Positions 23,450 through 35,154 of a stretch of 64,000 nt of DNA are shown here, in pieces. The stretch comes from Anagrus nilaparvatae (Eukaryota > Arthropoda > Insecta > Hymenoptera > Mymaridae). The notes below the pieces were generated by a model, which was not told where the DNA came from, searched no databases, and saw nothing but the letters and a program-made list of their open reading frames with translations. Position 1 is the stretch's first letter. Each line of letters opens with the position of its first letter. The stretch spans positions 10,992,001 to 11,056,000 of the forward strand of contig JAKSXM010000238.1 of the NCBI GenBank assembly GCA_022575985.1, read 5' to 3'. Made by a program: the position numbers and the translations under genes.

Positions 23450-26400
23450 GCTTTTCAAAAACCTATAATTAACAACAAAAAATAAATTTTTTTAAAACAA
23501 AAGTGCATTTTAAACCAAGCAGAGTTTTAATTGGAAAACATTCAATGTTCACTATTTTACGTTAAAAGTGAAAGGCAAAACACAGTTTCTTACACTTTAC
23601 CCCCTCAGATCATATTTCATGCAACCTGACCCAGGGAACCATATTGGTTAAAGTTTTTAACTATTTCACGCCCTTTTGAGTACAAAGGAACGAAAATTTT
23701 GAAAAGTCCAAAAATCGGACAATTTTCCATGTATACCTCTTTCGATTTATTTGCATAAAACCCCTCTCATTAGCACTTTTTTCATTAGAAAACTTGATCA
23801 ATAAGGAATTTTAACTAATTTAAATTGTTTTATGCAAATAAAACCAAAATTTCTAAAATTCCAAAAATTCTATTACTCACTTAAATGCATTTATATCAGG
23901 TTTTTTGAGCTTTCTGCCCCAGTGAACCATATTGATTTAAGTTTTTAAATATTTCAAGCCCTTTTCAGTACAAAGGAAGGAAAAATTTGTAAAGTCAAAA
24001 AATCGGACAATTTTCCATATATACCCCTTCCTATTTTGGCCAAAATAAAAATTGTCAAGAAAATCTAGTTCCCCCCTCTCATTAGCACTTTTTTTGTTAG
24101 AAAACTAGATTTATAAGGAATTTTAACTAATTCAAATTGTTTTATGCAAATAAAACCAAAATTTCTAAAATTCCAAAAATTCTATTACTCACTTAAATGC
24201 ATTTATATCAGGTTTTTTGAGCTTTCTGCCCCAGTGAACCATATTGGTTTAAGTTTTTAAATATTTCAAGCCCTTTTCAGTGCAAAGGAAGGAAAAATTT
24301 GAAAACTCAAAAAATCGGACAATTTTCCATATATACCCCTTCCTATTTTGACCAAAATAAAAATTGTCAAGAAAATCTAGTTCCCCCCTCTCATTAGCAC
24401 TTTTTTTGTTAGAAAACTAGATTTATAAGGAATTTTAACTAATTCAAATTGTTTTATGCAAATAAAACCAAAATTTCTAAAATTCCAAAAATTCTATTAC
24501 TCACTTAAGTGCATTTATATCAGGTTTTTTGAGCTTTCTGCCCCAGTGAACCATATTGGTTTAAGTTTTTAAATATTTCAAGCCCTTTTCAGTGCAAAGG
24601 AAGGAAAAATTTGAAAACTCAAAAAATCGGACAATTTTCCATATATACCCCTTCCTATTTTAACCAAAATAAAAATTGTCAAGAAAATCTAGTTCCCCCC
24701 TCTCATTAGCACTTTTTTTGTTAGAAAACTAGATTTATAAGGACTTTTAACTAATTCAAATTGTTTTATGCAAATAAAACCAAAATTTCTAAAATTCCAA
24801 AAATTCTATTACTCACTCAAATGCATTTATATCAGGTTTTTTGAGCTTTGTGCCCCAGTGAACCATATTGGTTTAAGTTTTTAAATATTTCAAGCCCTTT
24901 TCAGTGCAAAGGAAGGAAAAATTTGTAAACTCAAAAAATCGGACAATTTTCCATATATACCCCTTCCTATTTTGACCAAAATAAAAATTGTCAAGAAAAT
25001 CTAGTTCCCCCCTCTCATTAGCACTTTTTTTGTTAGAAAACTAGATTTATCAGGAATTTTAACTAATTCAAATTGTTTTATGCAAATAAAACCAAAATTT
25101 CTAAAATTCCAAAAATTCTATTACTCACTTAAATGCATTTATATCAGGTTTTTTGAGCTTTCTGCCCCAGTGAACCATATTGGTTTAAGTTTTTAAATAT
25201 TTCAAGCCCTTTTCAGTGCAAAGGAAGGAAAAATTTGAAAACTCAAAAAATCGGACAATTTTCCATATATACCCCTTCCTATTTTGACCAAAATAAAAAT
25301 TTTCAAGAAAATCTAGTTCCCCCCTCTCATTAGCACTTTTTTTGTTAGAAAACTAGATTTATAAGGACTTTTAACTAATTCAAATTGTTTTATGCAAATA
25401 AAACCAAAATTTCTAAAATTCCAAAAATTCTATTACTCACTCAAATGCATTTATATCAGGTTTTTTGAGCTTTGTGCCCCAGTGAACCATATTGGTTTAA
25501 GTTTTTAAATATTTCAAGCCCTTTTCAGTGCAAAGGAAGGAAAAATTTGTAAACTCAAAAAATCGGACAATTTTCCATATATACCCCTTCCTATTTTGAC
25601 CAAAATAAAAATTGTCAAGAAAATCTAGTTCCCCCCTCTCATTAGCACTTTTTTTGTTAGAAAACTAGATTTATCAGGAATTTTAACTAATTCAAATTGT
25701 TTTATGCAAATAAAACCAAAATTTCTAAAATTCCAAAAATTCTATTACTCACTTAAATGCATTTATATCAGGTTTTTTGAGCTTTCTGCCCCAGTGAACC
25801 ATATTGGTTTAAGTTTTTAAATATTTCAAGCCCTTTTCAGTGCAAAGGAAGGAAAAATTTGAAAACTCAAAAAATCGGACAATTTTCCATATATACCCCT
25901 TCCTATTTTGACCAAAATAAAAATTTTCAAGAAAATCTAGTCCCCCCCTCTCATTAGCACTTTTTTTGTTAGAAAACTAGATTTATAAGGAATTTTAACT
26001 AATTCAAATTGTTTAATGCAAATAAAACCAAAATTTCTAAAATTCCAAAAATTCTATAACTCACTTAAATGCATTTATATCAGCTTTTTTGAGCTTTCTG
26101 CCCCAGTGAACCATATTGGTTTAAGTTTTTAAATATTTCAAGCCCTTTACAGTGCAAAGGAAGGAAAAATTTGAAAACTCAAAAAATCGGACAATTTTCC
26201 ATATATACCCCTTCCTATTTTAACCAAAATAAAAATTGTCAAGAAAATCTAGTTCCCCCCTCTCATTAGCACTTTTTTTGTTAGAAAACTAGATTTATAA
26301 GGACTTTTAACTAATTCAAATTGTTTTATGCAAATAAAACCAAAATTTCTAAAATTCCAAAAATTCTATTACTCACTCAAATGCATTTATATCAGGTTTT

Positions 26401-27110
26401 TTGAGCTTTCTGCCCCAGTGAACCATATTGGTTTAAGTTTTTAAATATTTCAAGCCCTTTTCAGTGCAAAGGAAGGAAAAATTTGAAAACTCAAAAAATC
26501 GGACAATTTTCCATATATACCCCTTCCTATTTTGACCAAAATAAAAATTTTCAAGAAAATCTAGTCCCCCCCTCTCATTAGCACTTTTTTTGTTAGAAAA
26601 CTTGTTTTATAAGGAATTTTAACTAATTCAAATTGTTTTATGCAAATAAAGCCAAAATTTCTAAAAATGAAAAAGTTTTAAAACTCACTTAAATGCATTG
26701 ATATCAGGTTTTTTGAGCTTTCTGCCCCAGTGAACCATATTGGTTTAAGTTTTTAAATATTTCATGCCCTTTTCAGTGCAAAGGAAGGAAAAATTTGAAA
26801 ACTCAAAAAATCGGACAATTTTCCATATATACCCCTTCCTATTTTGACCAAAATAAAAATTTTCAAGAAAATGTAGTTCCCCCCTCTCATTAGCACTTTT
26901 TTTGTTAGAAAACTAGATTTATAAGTAATTTTAACTAATTCAAGTGGTTTTATGCAAATAAAACCAAAATTTCTAAAAATGAATAAATTTAAGCTATCTG
27001 CCCCAGTGATCCATATTTATTTAAGTTTTTAACTATTTGGAACCTTTTTTGGTACAAAGCAACGAAAAATTTAGAGAAAAACGAATGATAATTTTGCATA
27101 TAAACACCTT
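23450..27110. repeat. Satellite array, exact 312-bp period, about 11 units
   Basis: The word TCATTAGCAC recurs at 23767, 24079, 24391, 24703, 25015, 25327, 25639, 25951, 26263, 26575 and 26887, always 312 bp apart, so no unit has gained or lost a base. Each unit has a C-run with CTCTCATTAGC, AAATGCATTTATATCAGG, GCCCCAGTGAACCATATTGG and AAAAATCGGACAATTTTCC. The first and last units are diverged, as usual at array edges. Variants GGACTTTT, GCTTTGTGCCCC and TTTATCAGG recur together 624 bp apart, showing two-unit duplication. Related units lie at 35155-35770. There is no coding capacity. Confidence 0.95.
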
Positions 27111-27199
27111 TGTCAAATTCGTGATTAACAAGCCAAAAAACCTATTATAATCTGCTTAAATTGTTATTAATAACTCCTGTTAAAAAATATTGTTAAAAT

Positions 27200-27386
27200 A
27201 CCCCTTAAAAGGGTGAATTTGCAAATTTAAGGGTTTTCTGCCCTTAGACGGACTTCGGGACCCCGAAATTCGTGATCAGCGACCCAAAAAATATATAGGG
27301 GAACAAACCTCATTAATGGGAAAAAATCAACCGCAATCCCGTGATTTGACTGGAGTATTTTGGCCTAATCTAAAAATCTAGGCCCT
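27200..27386. repeat. Dispersed module with CAGCGACCCAAAAAA
   Basis: Holds 'ATTCGTGATCAGCGACCC', then a 'TTTGACTGGAGTAT' end. The same order occurs at about 40290-40380 and, looser, at 43015-43165. In inverted and direct copies it builds up 39620-40380. It is non-coding. Confidence 0.55.
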
Positions 27387-27686
27387 TTCGAGGCATCAAA
27401 CTTTCACTTTTTATTTTCCGAAAACTCACCAATTTTTCAGTCTTACTTACACGCACTTTTTATCATAGCTATCCCCGATACTAATACTTTTTATTAAAAG
27501 CAAAAGCAGTGATCGCTTCTGAGGCTAAAAAATAGATGATTGTTACAATGTATAAAATAAATACATTAACAAAATAAACCAAGCATCTTTTGTAAATTCT
27601 TACAAAATTTTTAATTAAATTGACAACCACAGGTATCGCTATGTACCCTGAGAGATAAATTGTTCTAAATCAAAAAAATAAATAAA

Positions 27687-28483
27687 TCCTATATATATAA
27701 ATCTTTAATTTTGTATGTTTGTTTGTTTGTTTGTTTGTTTGTTTGTTTGTTTATTTGTTTGTTTGTCCGAAATGGATAAACTAGAAAACGATAAAAGGTA
27801 GAGATGCGGGGTTTACGGCAAAAGATGGCAAAAATTACGGGTCAAAACATAGGCTAGGTTTCGTTTCGATTGATAACGACAAAAATTTTTTATGTTGAAA
27901 AAACTGAATTTTCAAGAAAAAAATTTTTATCAAATTTTTAAAAAAAACCAAAAAAACAAAAAACCGAGGAAAAATTTTACTATCAAAAAGAATTTCATTC
28001 GATTCGGGTATATTTTTTACGTATCCACCTAAATTTTCAAGGCGATCGGTTCGATCTGTCAAAAGATACAATAATTTTTCGAAAATTATAAAAGTTTAGG
28101 ACTAATATTATATATATTTCTAATTTTTATCAGTCACTGATGTAGTAACTGAATATAGTAACTAAAAGAAACTTGAACAGCTTTTATCATCAAGCAGAAC
28201 CCTAGAATGGATAGTCGAGGGACACAACGACTGCTTGTGGATCCTATGGAAGGGTAGCGAAGCTTTGTATTGCTGATCACTAATTATTAGTCTGGGATCG
28301 TATGCCCGTAATTTTTATAATCCAGTAAATTTTAGATAATAGATAGGGTAAAAAAAGGTTATTTTACAAAATATTGAGTATCATAAAACAACATATTTTT
28401 GGAAAAATAAAGTTGCAGGGGTCCAGGGGGCGCAGCCCCCATGGTGGCTGCCGGGGCGAGCGAAGCGAGCCGGAGGCAGCTAG
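27687..28483 (+). mobile_element. Non-autonomous Helitron
   Basis: The 5' end is TCCTATATATATAAATC and the 3' end is CTAG, inserted between A (27686) and T (28484), as Helitrons do. Just before the CTAG are GC-rich hairpins: GGGGGCGCAGCCCCC at about 28425-28440, then GCTGCC...GGCAGC enclosing GGCGAGCGAAGCGAGCC. An early TTTG microsatellite lies at 27717-27765. There is no Rep/helicase frame, so it depends on an autonomous partner. The matching site in the paralogous segment (about 36600-36630) lacks it, giving an empty site. A 78-codon minus frame inside is not regarded as a gene. Confidence 0.85.
27717..27765 (+). repeat. TTTG microsatellite
   Basis: About twelve TTTG units with one TTTA variant, inside the Helitron. 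Confidence 0.9.
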
Positions 28484-28767
28484 TAAATAAATAAATTTGT
28501 TTTTTTTTTTTAAATTTATTTTTGTTTTTATTTTAATAAAAATATACATAAAAATAAAACTATTGTAGATAAAGTATGATTATTATTATATCTGAATGTA
28601 GCAGTCTAAATTATTCATAAAATTAATTCCGTATAGATAAAAAAATTTACTGTGTATAATGTTTGCCATGGCAATGGAGTTACCTAAAGAACCCAATTTA
28701 ATTACAAAACGTGTTTATCAATGGCAACTGATATACGATATGGTCACGTGATATCAAAGAAGATAAG

Positions 28768-28774
28768 TATAAAG
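28768..28774 (+). promoter_or_regulatory. Possible TATA box of gene A
   Basis: TATAAAG followed by CTGCGGCAACAATGAG. The block is conserved upstream of gene C (36907-36913). It lies about 660 bp before the start codon, so it would need a non-coding first exon and an intron; a donor at 29345 (GTAAGT) and an acceptor ending at 29419 support at least one 5' UTR intron. Confidence 0.35.
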
Positions 28775-29289
28775 CTGCGGCAACAATGAGTTTACTGTAT
28801 ACATTTATCAGTCATAGATCTCCTGAATCTATGGTATCAGTTTCCATAGAGCAATCCCAGATGAAAAATAATATGTTTTACATTTTTGTAATTTTTTTTT
28901 TTGAGCCAGAGAAAGTAGCATCAGCTGTTTATAGCTTATCAGTCATTGTTATAGCAACGTAGAATGATCTTGAGTTCTTTTCTCACATAGAAAACATAGC
29001 ATCAACTGATGGGCACAGTATAAGTGTAGTAATTTTGAATTTAGTATTATTTTAAATTTAAAAATAAAGTAATCTCTAAAATGTATTCAAATTCTGTGTT
29101 TGAATAGGATTAGGAGGATTATTTTATAAAAATAAATTTTTTGATAAAATAGTTTCTAAATAATGCAGGAACAAAATACCCGCGCGCTAAAATATAAAAA
29201 TTATTGAATTCTTTGTTTTGGTTTTATAATAATTATTGTTTATATTATTATTATCATTTTTAATTGTTCGTTTAAAATTTTGAAAACGA

Positions 29290-29344
29290 TTTCAGTGTAT
29301 GAATGAGCGCTGCCTGTTCGATATCAAGTTTTGCACGAGGTTCT
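29290..29344 (+). other. End of the non-coding leader exon of gene A, with a small uORF
   Basis: The exon ends at the donor GTAAGT (29345); splicing leads to the acceptor at 29418-29419. An upstream ATG in 'GTATGAATGAGCGC' opens 15 codons and would close at a TAA made by the splice junction. The paralogue C lacks 8 bp here and so lacks this ATG. Where the exon starts is unknown. Confidence 0.4.
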
Positions 29345-29429
29345 GTAAGTAATAGTACTTCAAAATAAATAAATTATTACTTTAATTTAAAAAATAATTT
29401 TTTTTAATTATAATTTTAGAATTTCAATC

Positions 29430-30997
29430 ATGCTTGAACAAGGATATGGTCACAATGCTATTATTGGCGAGCCTTTGATTTCCGTAAAAAATGGCCTCGA
29501 AAATGGCAATGAAGAAACAATTATTAAGGAGTTCTGCAAAACCATAGATACATGTAAAAAAAATTTTATTGACGAAGTTAAAAATAACGGTAATTTTACA
29601 AAATTTAATATATTTTTATCAAAAATTTATTTATTTAAAAATTTTTAGATTCCTCAGTTGAAATAAATAAAATTAATGACGAGTGTCTTCGCAAAATTTT
29701 TAAATATCTTACTATTACTGATAAGATTAAATTTGAAAGGGTTTGTAAAAGATGGCAGCGAGTTAGCAAATCATGTTGGAGCAATTACAAGAAATTCGAT
29801 TCTTATTTTTTATTTTTACAATTAAGTGATTTAATCGGTGAAGATAATGTCAAAGAATATTTTCCTAGTGCGTTTCTTAGTGTATTAGCAAGAGCAGGTT
29901 TATCTTTGAAAGAAGTTGAACTTAATTTTTGTCATCTTCAAAAGCATAATTGGTCTTATTTATTAAAACATTTTATTGAATTTACTGGAAATGTTGAAAA
30001 ATTTAGTTTATTTGACAGTAATAAACGCGATATTGATAATAATCGTTATTTGGATCAAACTTTAACCGGCATATTTATGAAAAATCAAAATTTAAAATAT
30101 TTATTTATGCACAGAAATATGGATGGTTCTTGTTTGTTAAGTTTGCCATTCCAGTCAATAGAATCAATTGATATACAATTGCAAGCAGCACACGCAAATA
30201 AAGATTACGCAACGGAAGTTTTTAGCAAATTGAAAAATTTGACTTCTTGTTCCATAAAATCAAGCTATGAAATTCTTGAACTTATTTTAAGAGAAATATC
30301 TTTTGACCAAAATAAAATTATTTATTTGAATCTTAAATACGAGGATGAAATGCATCAGTTTAATCAACCTGACTTTTCTACTTATTTTGCAGTTATGAAA
30401 AATTTAAAAACAATAAAATTTTATGATTTGAAATTAAGCGAAACGGATTTACAAAGTTTACCATTAAATTCAATAGAAGAAGTTGCATTGTTTTATAATA
30501 CTGGTCCATGGGAACCATTTACTAAAAATTATTTTAGTAATACTTTTAAGGAATTGTTGCATTCCATATCTTATTTTATGAATCTTAAAGAAATTGAAAT
30601 TTATGGCTATCATTTGGTAACTGATGATTTTTGCGAAAGGTTAAGATATTGCGAAAAATTAAAAAGCATCAAATTAAATAATTGTAACAAATTATCGGAT
30701 ATATCAATATTACATATTAGTTTACTACCACAACTTGAAAAATTGTATATAAATTCTTCAGACAAATTAACTGATGCTATTTTAATTTATTTATTCAACA
30801 TTAAATATTTGGAAATTGCAAATATTACGAATATTACAGTCGATGGTGTTTTAAATTTTCTAAAAAATACAGAAAATTTAGAATATTTGTATTTTTATAA
30901 TTGTAAATTACAATGTAAAAGAGATGATATTTTATACGCGATTTCGTGCAACAAAAATATTTCGAAAGCTAAGGTTACTGTCTTTTTTAATGTATAG
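29430..30997 (+). CDS. F-box/LRR protein, gene A
   Basis: Coding exons 29430-29589 and 29649-30997 join in phase 1 across a 59-bp intron to give 502 residues. Residues 1-53 are a polar leader without signal peptide. Residues ~60-97 are an F-box: INDECLRKIF, then TDKIKFERVCKRWQ with the usual Trp at 89 and a second Trp at 97. The rest is leucine-rich repeats of the cysteine-containing kind seen in Skp2/FBXL proteins, clearest near the end (CEKLKSIKLNNCNKLSDISI and the next two repeats). F-box proteins bind Skp1 and bring substrates to Cullin-1 ubiquitin ligases; here the LRRs would choose the substrate. A non-coding exon ends at 29344. AATAAA lies at 31116 and 31125. It is a near-duplicate of gene C. 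The substrate is unknown. Confidence 0.92.
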
Positions 30998-31307
30998 TTT
31001 CTGCTTGAAATTTAATAACTTTTTTGTAAAAAAACTGTAATTGTAGATAGAATTTGATAAAATTATTGTAACAAAAATGTATGAAAAAATTGTAATTAGA
31101 ATTTTAATGTGTAATAATAAATTTAATAAAAGAATTTTTTACTTTTAAAAAGACTTTAATTTAATGGACTGTTTTTTTAGTACCTAATTTTAGTTTTATT
31201 AAAATCTTAAGGGTTTCTTGAATTTTATTTTGAAAAGCTCATTCACCTTGTAGCAGTTTCCTAGAAAATATCAGAATATTATGTGAGCTCACTAACACCG
31301 AGTGGGT

Positions 31308-31719
31308 TAAAAACTTATGTTATTTTATACCAGGGGGTTTTCGAGATTAATAAAATCAAAAATTAACTGAAAAAATTTCAGAATTTAATCTGAAGTCTAT
31401 AAAAAAATTAAGTTTTTAAACTAAATTAAATATCTTCTATAACTTTTGCATTAAGTAACGTGGAAAATTTCTGGGTATAGATTCAATTATTTTTTTATAT
31501 TATTTTTATATATACATTAGATTTTCGCTCATTATGAATATTTTGTCTTTGCTTGACGGACCTTAGTGCCAAAAACTCATGATGTAAAATTAAACTTATT
31601 TTTTTATGCCAAACAGAAGCTGTATTAAATTGAGCCTGATGTGATCGAGCTGAAGCTAATAATTAACTTATAAATTAGATCAAAAATTTAGTTTTCTTAA
31701 AATATTTCTGCAATTTCTG
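31308..31719. other. AT-rich spacer after gene A
   Basis: No gene or clear element was found. Confidence 0.4.
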
Positions 31720-31869
31720 CCGCCGAAAAAAAGACGTTTTCTCCCCACTGGCAAAGAAAAATTTCATTTTGTTCATGGGAGCAAAAAAGAATGCCCCAGA
31801 TCGGTGTTTACCTAATTAACGTGCGATCTGGGCCATTCTTTTTTTTTTTTGTTCCCTTGGTTAAAAATG
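31720..31869. repeat. GGCCATTCTTT repeat module, single copy
   Basis: A short inverted structure: AAGAATGCCCCAGATCGG pairs with 'CGATCTGGGCCATTCTT' around 'AATTAACGTG'. It is the same family as the module cluster at 44020-45090 ('GACGTTTTCTCCCCACTGGC' here, 'GACGTGTTTTCTCGCCACTG' there). Non-coding. Confidence 0.6.
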
Positions 31870-31872
31870 TAA

Positions 31873-32359
31873 GGGCCCATTCACAGTGAGCTTTGTTTCG
31901 AAACAACGTACATCGAAAGAAGAGCTCCTTCGGAAGACCTTGTTTCGAAACAAAATTTTACTTCGCAACACCATGCTCCAAAATCATTTAACGATGTCCA
32001 AAATACGGTAACAATCGATCGATAAAAAAGTGTGAGGCGCTGACGATCAAACGATCTTTCGAGAATTTTCACGAAAACAACATCAGAATCTTTTAAAAGT
32101 TTTTTGAATCATATTATACTATATTTATTGTTATCAGCTAATTGGCATACCTAGCTATATTTTGTATTAAATATTAATTTTATTAAATATATTTTAAAAA
32201 GTTTGATAGTCAGTGCCTTATACTTTTTTATTGATCGATCGTTACCGTATTTCGGAGCCCGGTGTTGCGAAGTGAAATTTTGTTTCGAAACACGGTGTTT
32301 CGAAGGAGCTCTTCTTTCGATATAGGTTGTTTCGAAACAAAGCTACTGTGAACGGGCCC
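31873..32359. mobile_element. TIR element with TAA target duplication (PIF/Harbinger-like)
   Basis: The ends GGGCCCATTCACAGTGAGCT and AGCTACTGTGAACGGGCCC are inverted. Imperfect pairing runs about 140 bp inward (TTTGTTTCGAAACA blocks, AGAGCTCCTTCGGAAG against TTCGAAGGAGCTCT, and ACGGTAACAATCGATCG against CGATCGTTACCGT). TAA flanks both sides (31870-31872, 32360-32362), matching the TWA preference of PIF/Harbinger. There is no transposase. The 63-codon minus frame is inside the left arm. Confidence 0.75.
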
Positions 32360-33070
32360 TAAAATTTTTTTTATAAGTCAAATGAAAACAGTAAAAAATA
32401 AAATTATAAAACCAAATAAAAAAATTTTTATTAAAAAAGAATTTGAATACTAGGTCCTTCAATGTAATTTATGGCACTTTGTGGAAGTTTGTTGGCAATT
32501 AAGATTCTTCTAATTTGGAGACTTAAGTTCAGTAAATTCTATGAAAATTACCATCCCCGGTGAAGCCGATTAAACTACGATTTAGGATATTTTTGTTTTA
32601 TAACCAATAGTTCATAACGATTTTTCTTCGTCAAAAAACAGGTTTTTGAAAATACATAAATATTTTCTGGCTGCTTATGAAAATTTAACAATGTGCATAC
32701 TAATGTAGTGTTTTTAAAATTTTTAAGAGAATTATTGGATTAAAATATTAAATATATTATGTTTCATCCGCTTATCTTTTTGTTCTTGTTTTTTTTTCAT
32801 CAGGGATTAAATATTATGTACTTATGTCTACGTCTACTTATTTTTTTGAAAGGATTATTTTTATGAACCTGTTTTTCAAAAACTTGTGTGAGTGTGAAAT
32901 GTTTTGGGATAGAAAAAACAAACTTTATTGGTTACTATTTTATCCCTTCTTTTTTTAACACACCTGGGAAAAGTTTTATTTTATTTTTAAAATAAATGTT
33001 TTACTCATTTAGACGCTGTTCTTTCAGTTGTTCAGTTAAAAACTTACTAACTACTTCAAATTCATTTTTT
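32360..33070. other. Upstream region of gene B
   Basis: From about 32690 it is recognisably related to the upstream region of gene D (from 46430): 'GGGATTAAATATTATGTACT', AAGGATTATTTTTATGAACC and GTTGTTCAGTTAAAAACTT are shared. This marks the older B/D duplication. Confidence 0.6.
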
Positions 33071-33073
33071 GTC

Positions 33074-33081
33074 TATAAAAG
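33074..33081 (+). promoter_or_regulatory. Possible TATA box of gene B
   Basis: TATAAAAG about 62 bp before the start codon at 33143. In gene D the matching region is shortened and has only TTATAAAAAC about 12 bp before its ATG, so D may start transcription differently. Confidence 0.45.
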
Positions 33082-33142
33082 CAACAACAGTATTGCTGCA
33101 AATTAAATATTGCTGTTAATAAAATAAATTAAAAACCAAATA

Positions 33143-34623
33143 ATGGCTGAAAGAGTAGCAAACAAAAATTTAATGGAGAGCGCAATTAGTGATGAAGTTC
33201 AGATTGAAGGTAAATAACAAATTTTATGAATACATTTTCATCACATTGAATTTATTTTTGATAAAATTATTAACATTTTTCAGGCCCAATAAATTCGTTA
33301 AACAATGATTGTTTTCATTCAATTTTTGAAAAACTTTCAGTAAGTGACAGAATTAAAATCGAAAGAGTTAGCAAACGATGGCAGATGTTGTCAAAATCAA
33401 GCTGGAACAATTTTTCTAAATTTGATTACAGTTTATTGTTTGACAGTACACGTGATAAATTTGGCGTGAATTGTACTGACAAAAAAATTTGCGATGCCTT
33501 TTATAGTGTGCTATCTAGAGGAGGTTTTTATTTAAAAGAAGTTGACCTGAATTTTAATTATCCAAGGACAATTAATGTAGTGCCAACAATGAAATTAATT
33601 GAACTATTTAGTGAATTTAGTGTAAATATCGAAACATTTATCTTAGTTGGTATGGATCCTGATGATTATCAAGAATTTGATGATATTTTAAAAGACATAT
33701 TTTTAAAAAACCAAAAACTAAACATTTTATCGTTACATGGAGTGAATCTGAGTGGCGAATGTTTCTTGAATTTACCCTTTAAATCCATAGAATCTATTGA
33801 CATAAGACTGAATAGCAAATATACTAACAATGGTTGTTTAAAAGAAGTGTTTAGTAAATTAGAAAATTTGAAATGTTGTTGTATAAAATCAAACTATGAC
33901 ATTCTCGAAATTATTATGGAAAGAGTTTCTTTTGATGATAACAAAATAATAAATCTTTGCTTAGATGAAGAATATTCTTATAAAGACTCTCGAGATAGGT
34001 CAAAATTTTCAAATTATTTAGCAAAAATGAAAAATTTAAAAATACTAATGATGTTTAATTTAGATGCAAACGCGTTAGATTTAAGAAAGGTACCAAAAAA
34101 TGCAATTGAACATATTCATTTTTTTAATTTTTATAAAATTGAAAACAAAGAAATCTTTTCTTCTGTATCATCTTTCATTAATCTCAAAGAAATACTTATT
34201 TATGGTTCAAATTTAAGTCATTTGATAACTGATGAACTTTGTCAAAAATTAAGTTATTGTGGTAAATTGGAAAGCGTAGCCTTTTCTAAATGTGATAATT
34301 TAACTGATAAAGGATTATTAAAAATTTGTTCGCTTCCTTTACTGGAAAAATTAAAAATTAACACTTCAGAACAAATAACTGATTCTTTTTTATCAAAATT
34401 TATTAATTTGAAAGAGATTATGCTTTGTAATATTTCTAAAATTACACATTTTGGTATTTTAAGATTGATAAGAAATTCGAATAAACTTGAATTATTTAAT
34501 ATTATAAGTTTTGATCTTAAGAAAATTAATGAAACTGATGTTAAGAATGCAGTAATGTGTAATCAAAATATTAAAAAATTGAAAATGACATTTAATAACC
34601 AAAATTATGAAAATTTAAAATAA
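33143..34623 (+). CDS. F-box/LRR protein, gene B
   Basis: Exons 33143-33209 and 33284-34623 join in phase 1 across a 74-bp intron, giving 468 residues. No signal peptide. The F-box lies at about residues 28-63: LNNDCFHSIFEKL, then SDRIKIERVSKRWQ with Trp at 55 and 63. The LRR part shares motifs with gene D (SVLSRGGFYLKEV, LHGVNLSGECFLNLPFKSIE) and ends with cysteine-type repeats (CGKLESVAFSKCDNLTDKGL). It is predicted to be an intracellular substrate receptor of an SCF ubiquitin ligase. Compared with A and C it has a shorter, different N-terminal exon, and it is only loosely similar in sequence. AATAAA lies at 34634 and 34675. Same length as gene D, its closest neighbour in type. Confidence 0.92.
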
Positions 34624-34739
34624 TTTATTGTAAAATAAAATTTTTATATAATTGTGCATAAAATTTGAAATATTAATAAAATATTTAAAAAAAAATTTTT
34701 AACGACTATATTTTTTTTATATCAATATTATTGATAATT

Positions 34740-35154
34740 ACAAAAACATACAATCATTTTGAGCTTTAAAAAAAGCCAATTTGGGCCCTTTAAGGCCTGT
34801 AGGACCCAAAATCTCAAATAATCATTAAAAGCCTTACGCAACATTACAATACAATTTGTTGTTTTTATAATTCACCTTTACTAGATGTTAAGATTGTAAA
34901 TTCAATTTATTCTGTTTCCCTTAACCCGAATTATTATAAGTCCGAGAACTTGAATTATTTTAAGTCCCAAAACTGAAATTATCTAAGTCCAAATTATCTA
35001 AGTCATTTTATCTTCCCCCCTTAAATTGGGACAATTGATTTTCAGATTTCTAGTATACCCCCTCCCTATAAACATGTACCATGTAAATATTAACTTTTAC
35101 CCCTTGTATAACAAAGAATTATATAGTCATAATCTACGTTATATCCGTTTTAGT
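34740..35154. repeat. Spacer with short 'AAATTATTnTAAGTCC' repeats
   Basis: Several nearby copies of a ~25-bp word (CCGAATTATTATAAGTCC, TGAATTATTTTAAGTCCC, TGAAATTATCTAAGTCC) lie at about 34923-35010, followed by a C-run. A similar group is at 42720-42860. No gene. Confidence 0.45.

Larger units (their letters stand above)
27387..31307 (+). repeat. Segmental duplication, copy 1 (with gene A)
   Basis: From 'CGAGGCATCAAACTTTCAC' onward this segment matches 36332-39613: the upstream region, gene A, its 3' UTR and the stretch after it up to 'CACTAACACC'. Copy 1 has the extra Helitron at 27687-28483; copy 2 has about 200 bp extra near 39290-39500. The matched starts are offset by 8138 bp at the start codons. 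The 59-bp coding intron is identical in both copies. Confidence 0.85.

Noticed and set aside
23450..27110. CRISPR-like array
   Set aside because: Whole 312-bp units repeat without short repeat plus unique spacer structure; this is satellite DNA in a eukaryote.
27835..28071. 78-codon minus-strand frame in the Helitron
   Set aside because: No similarity to Rep/helicase or any known cargo; non-autonomous element body.
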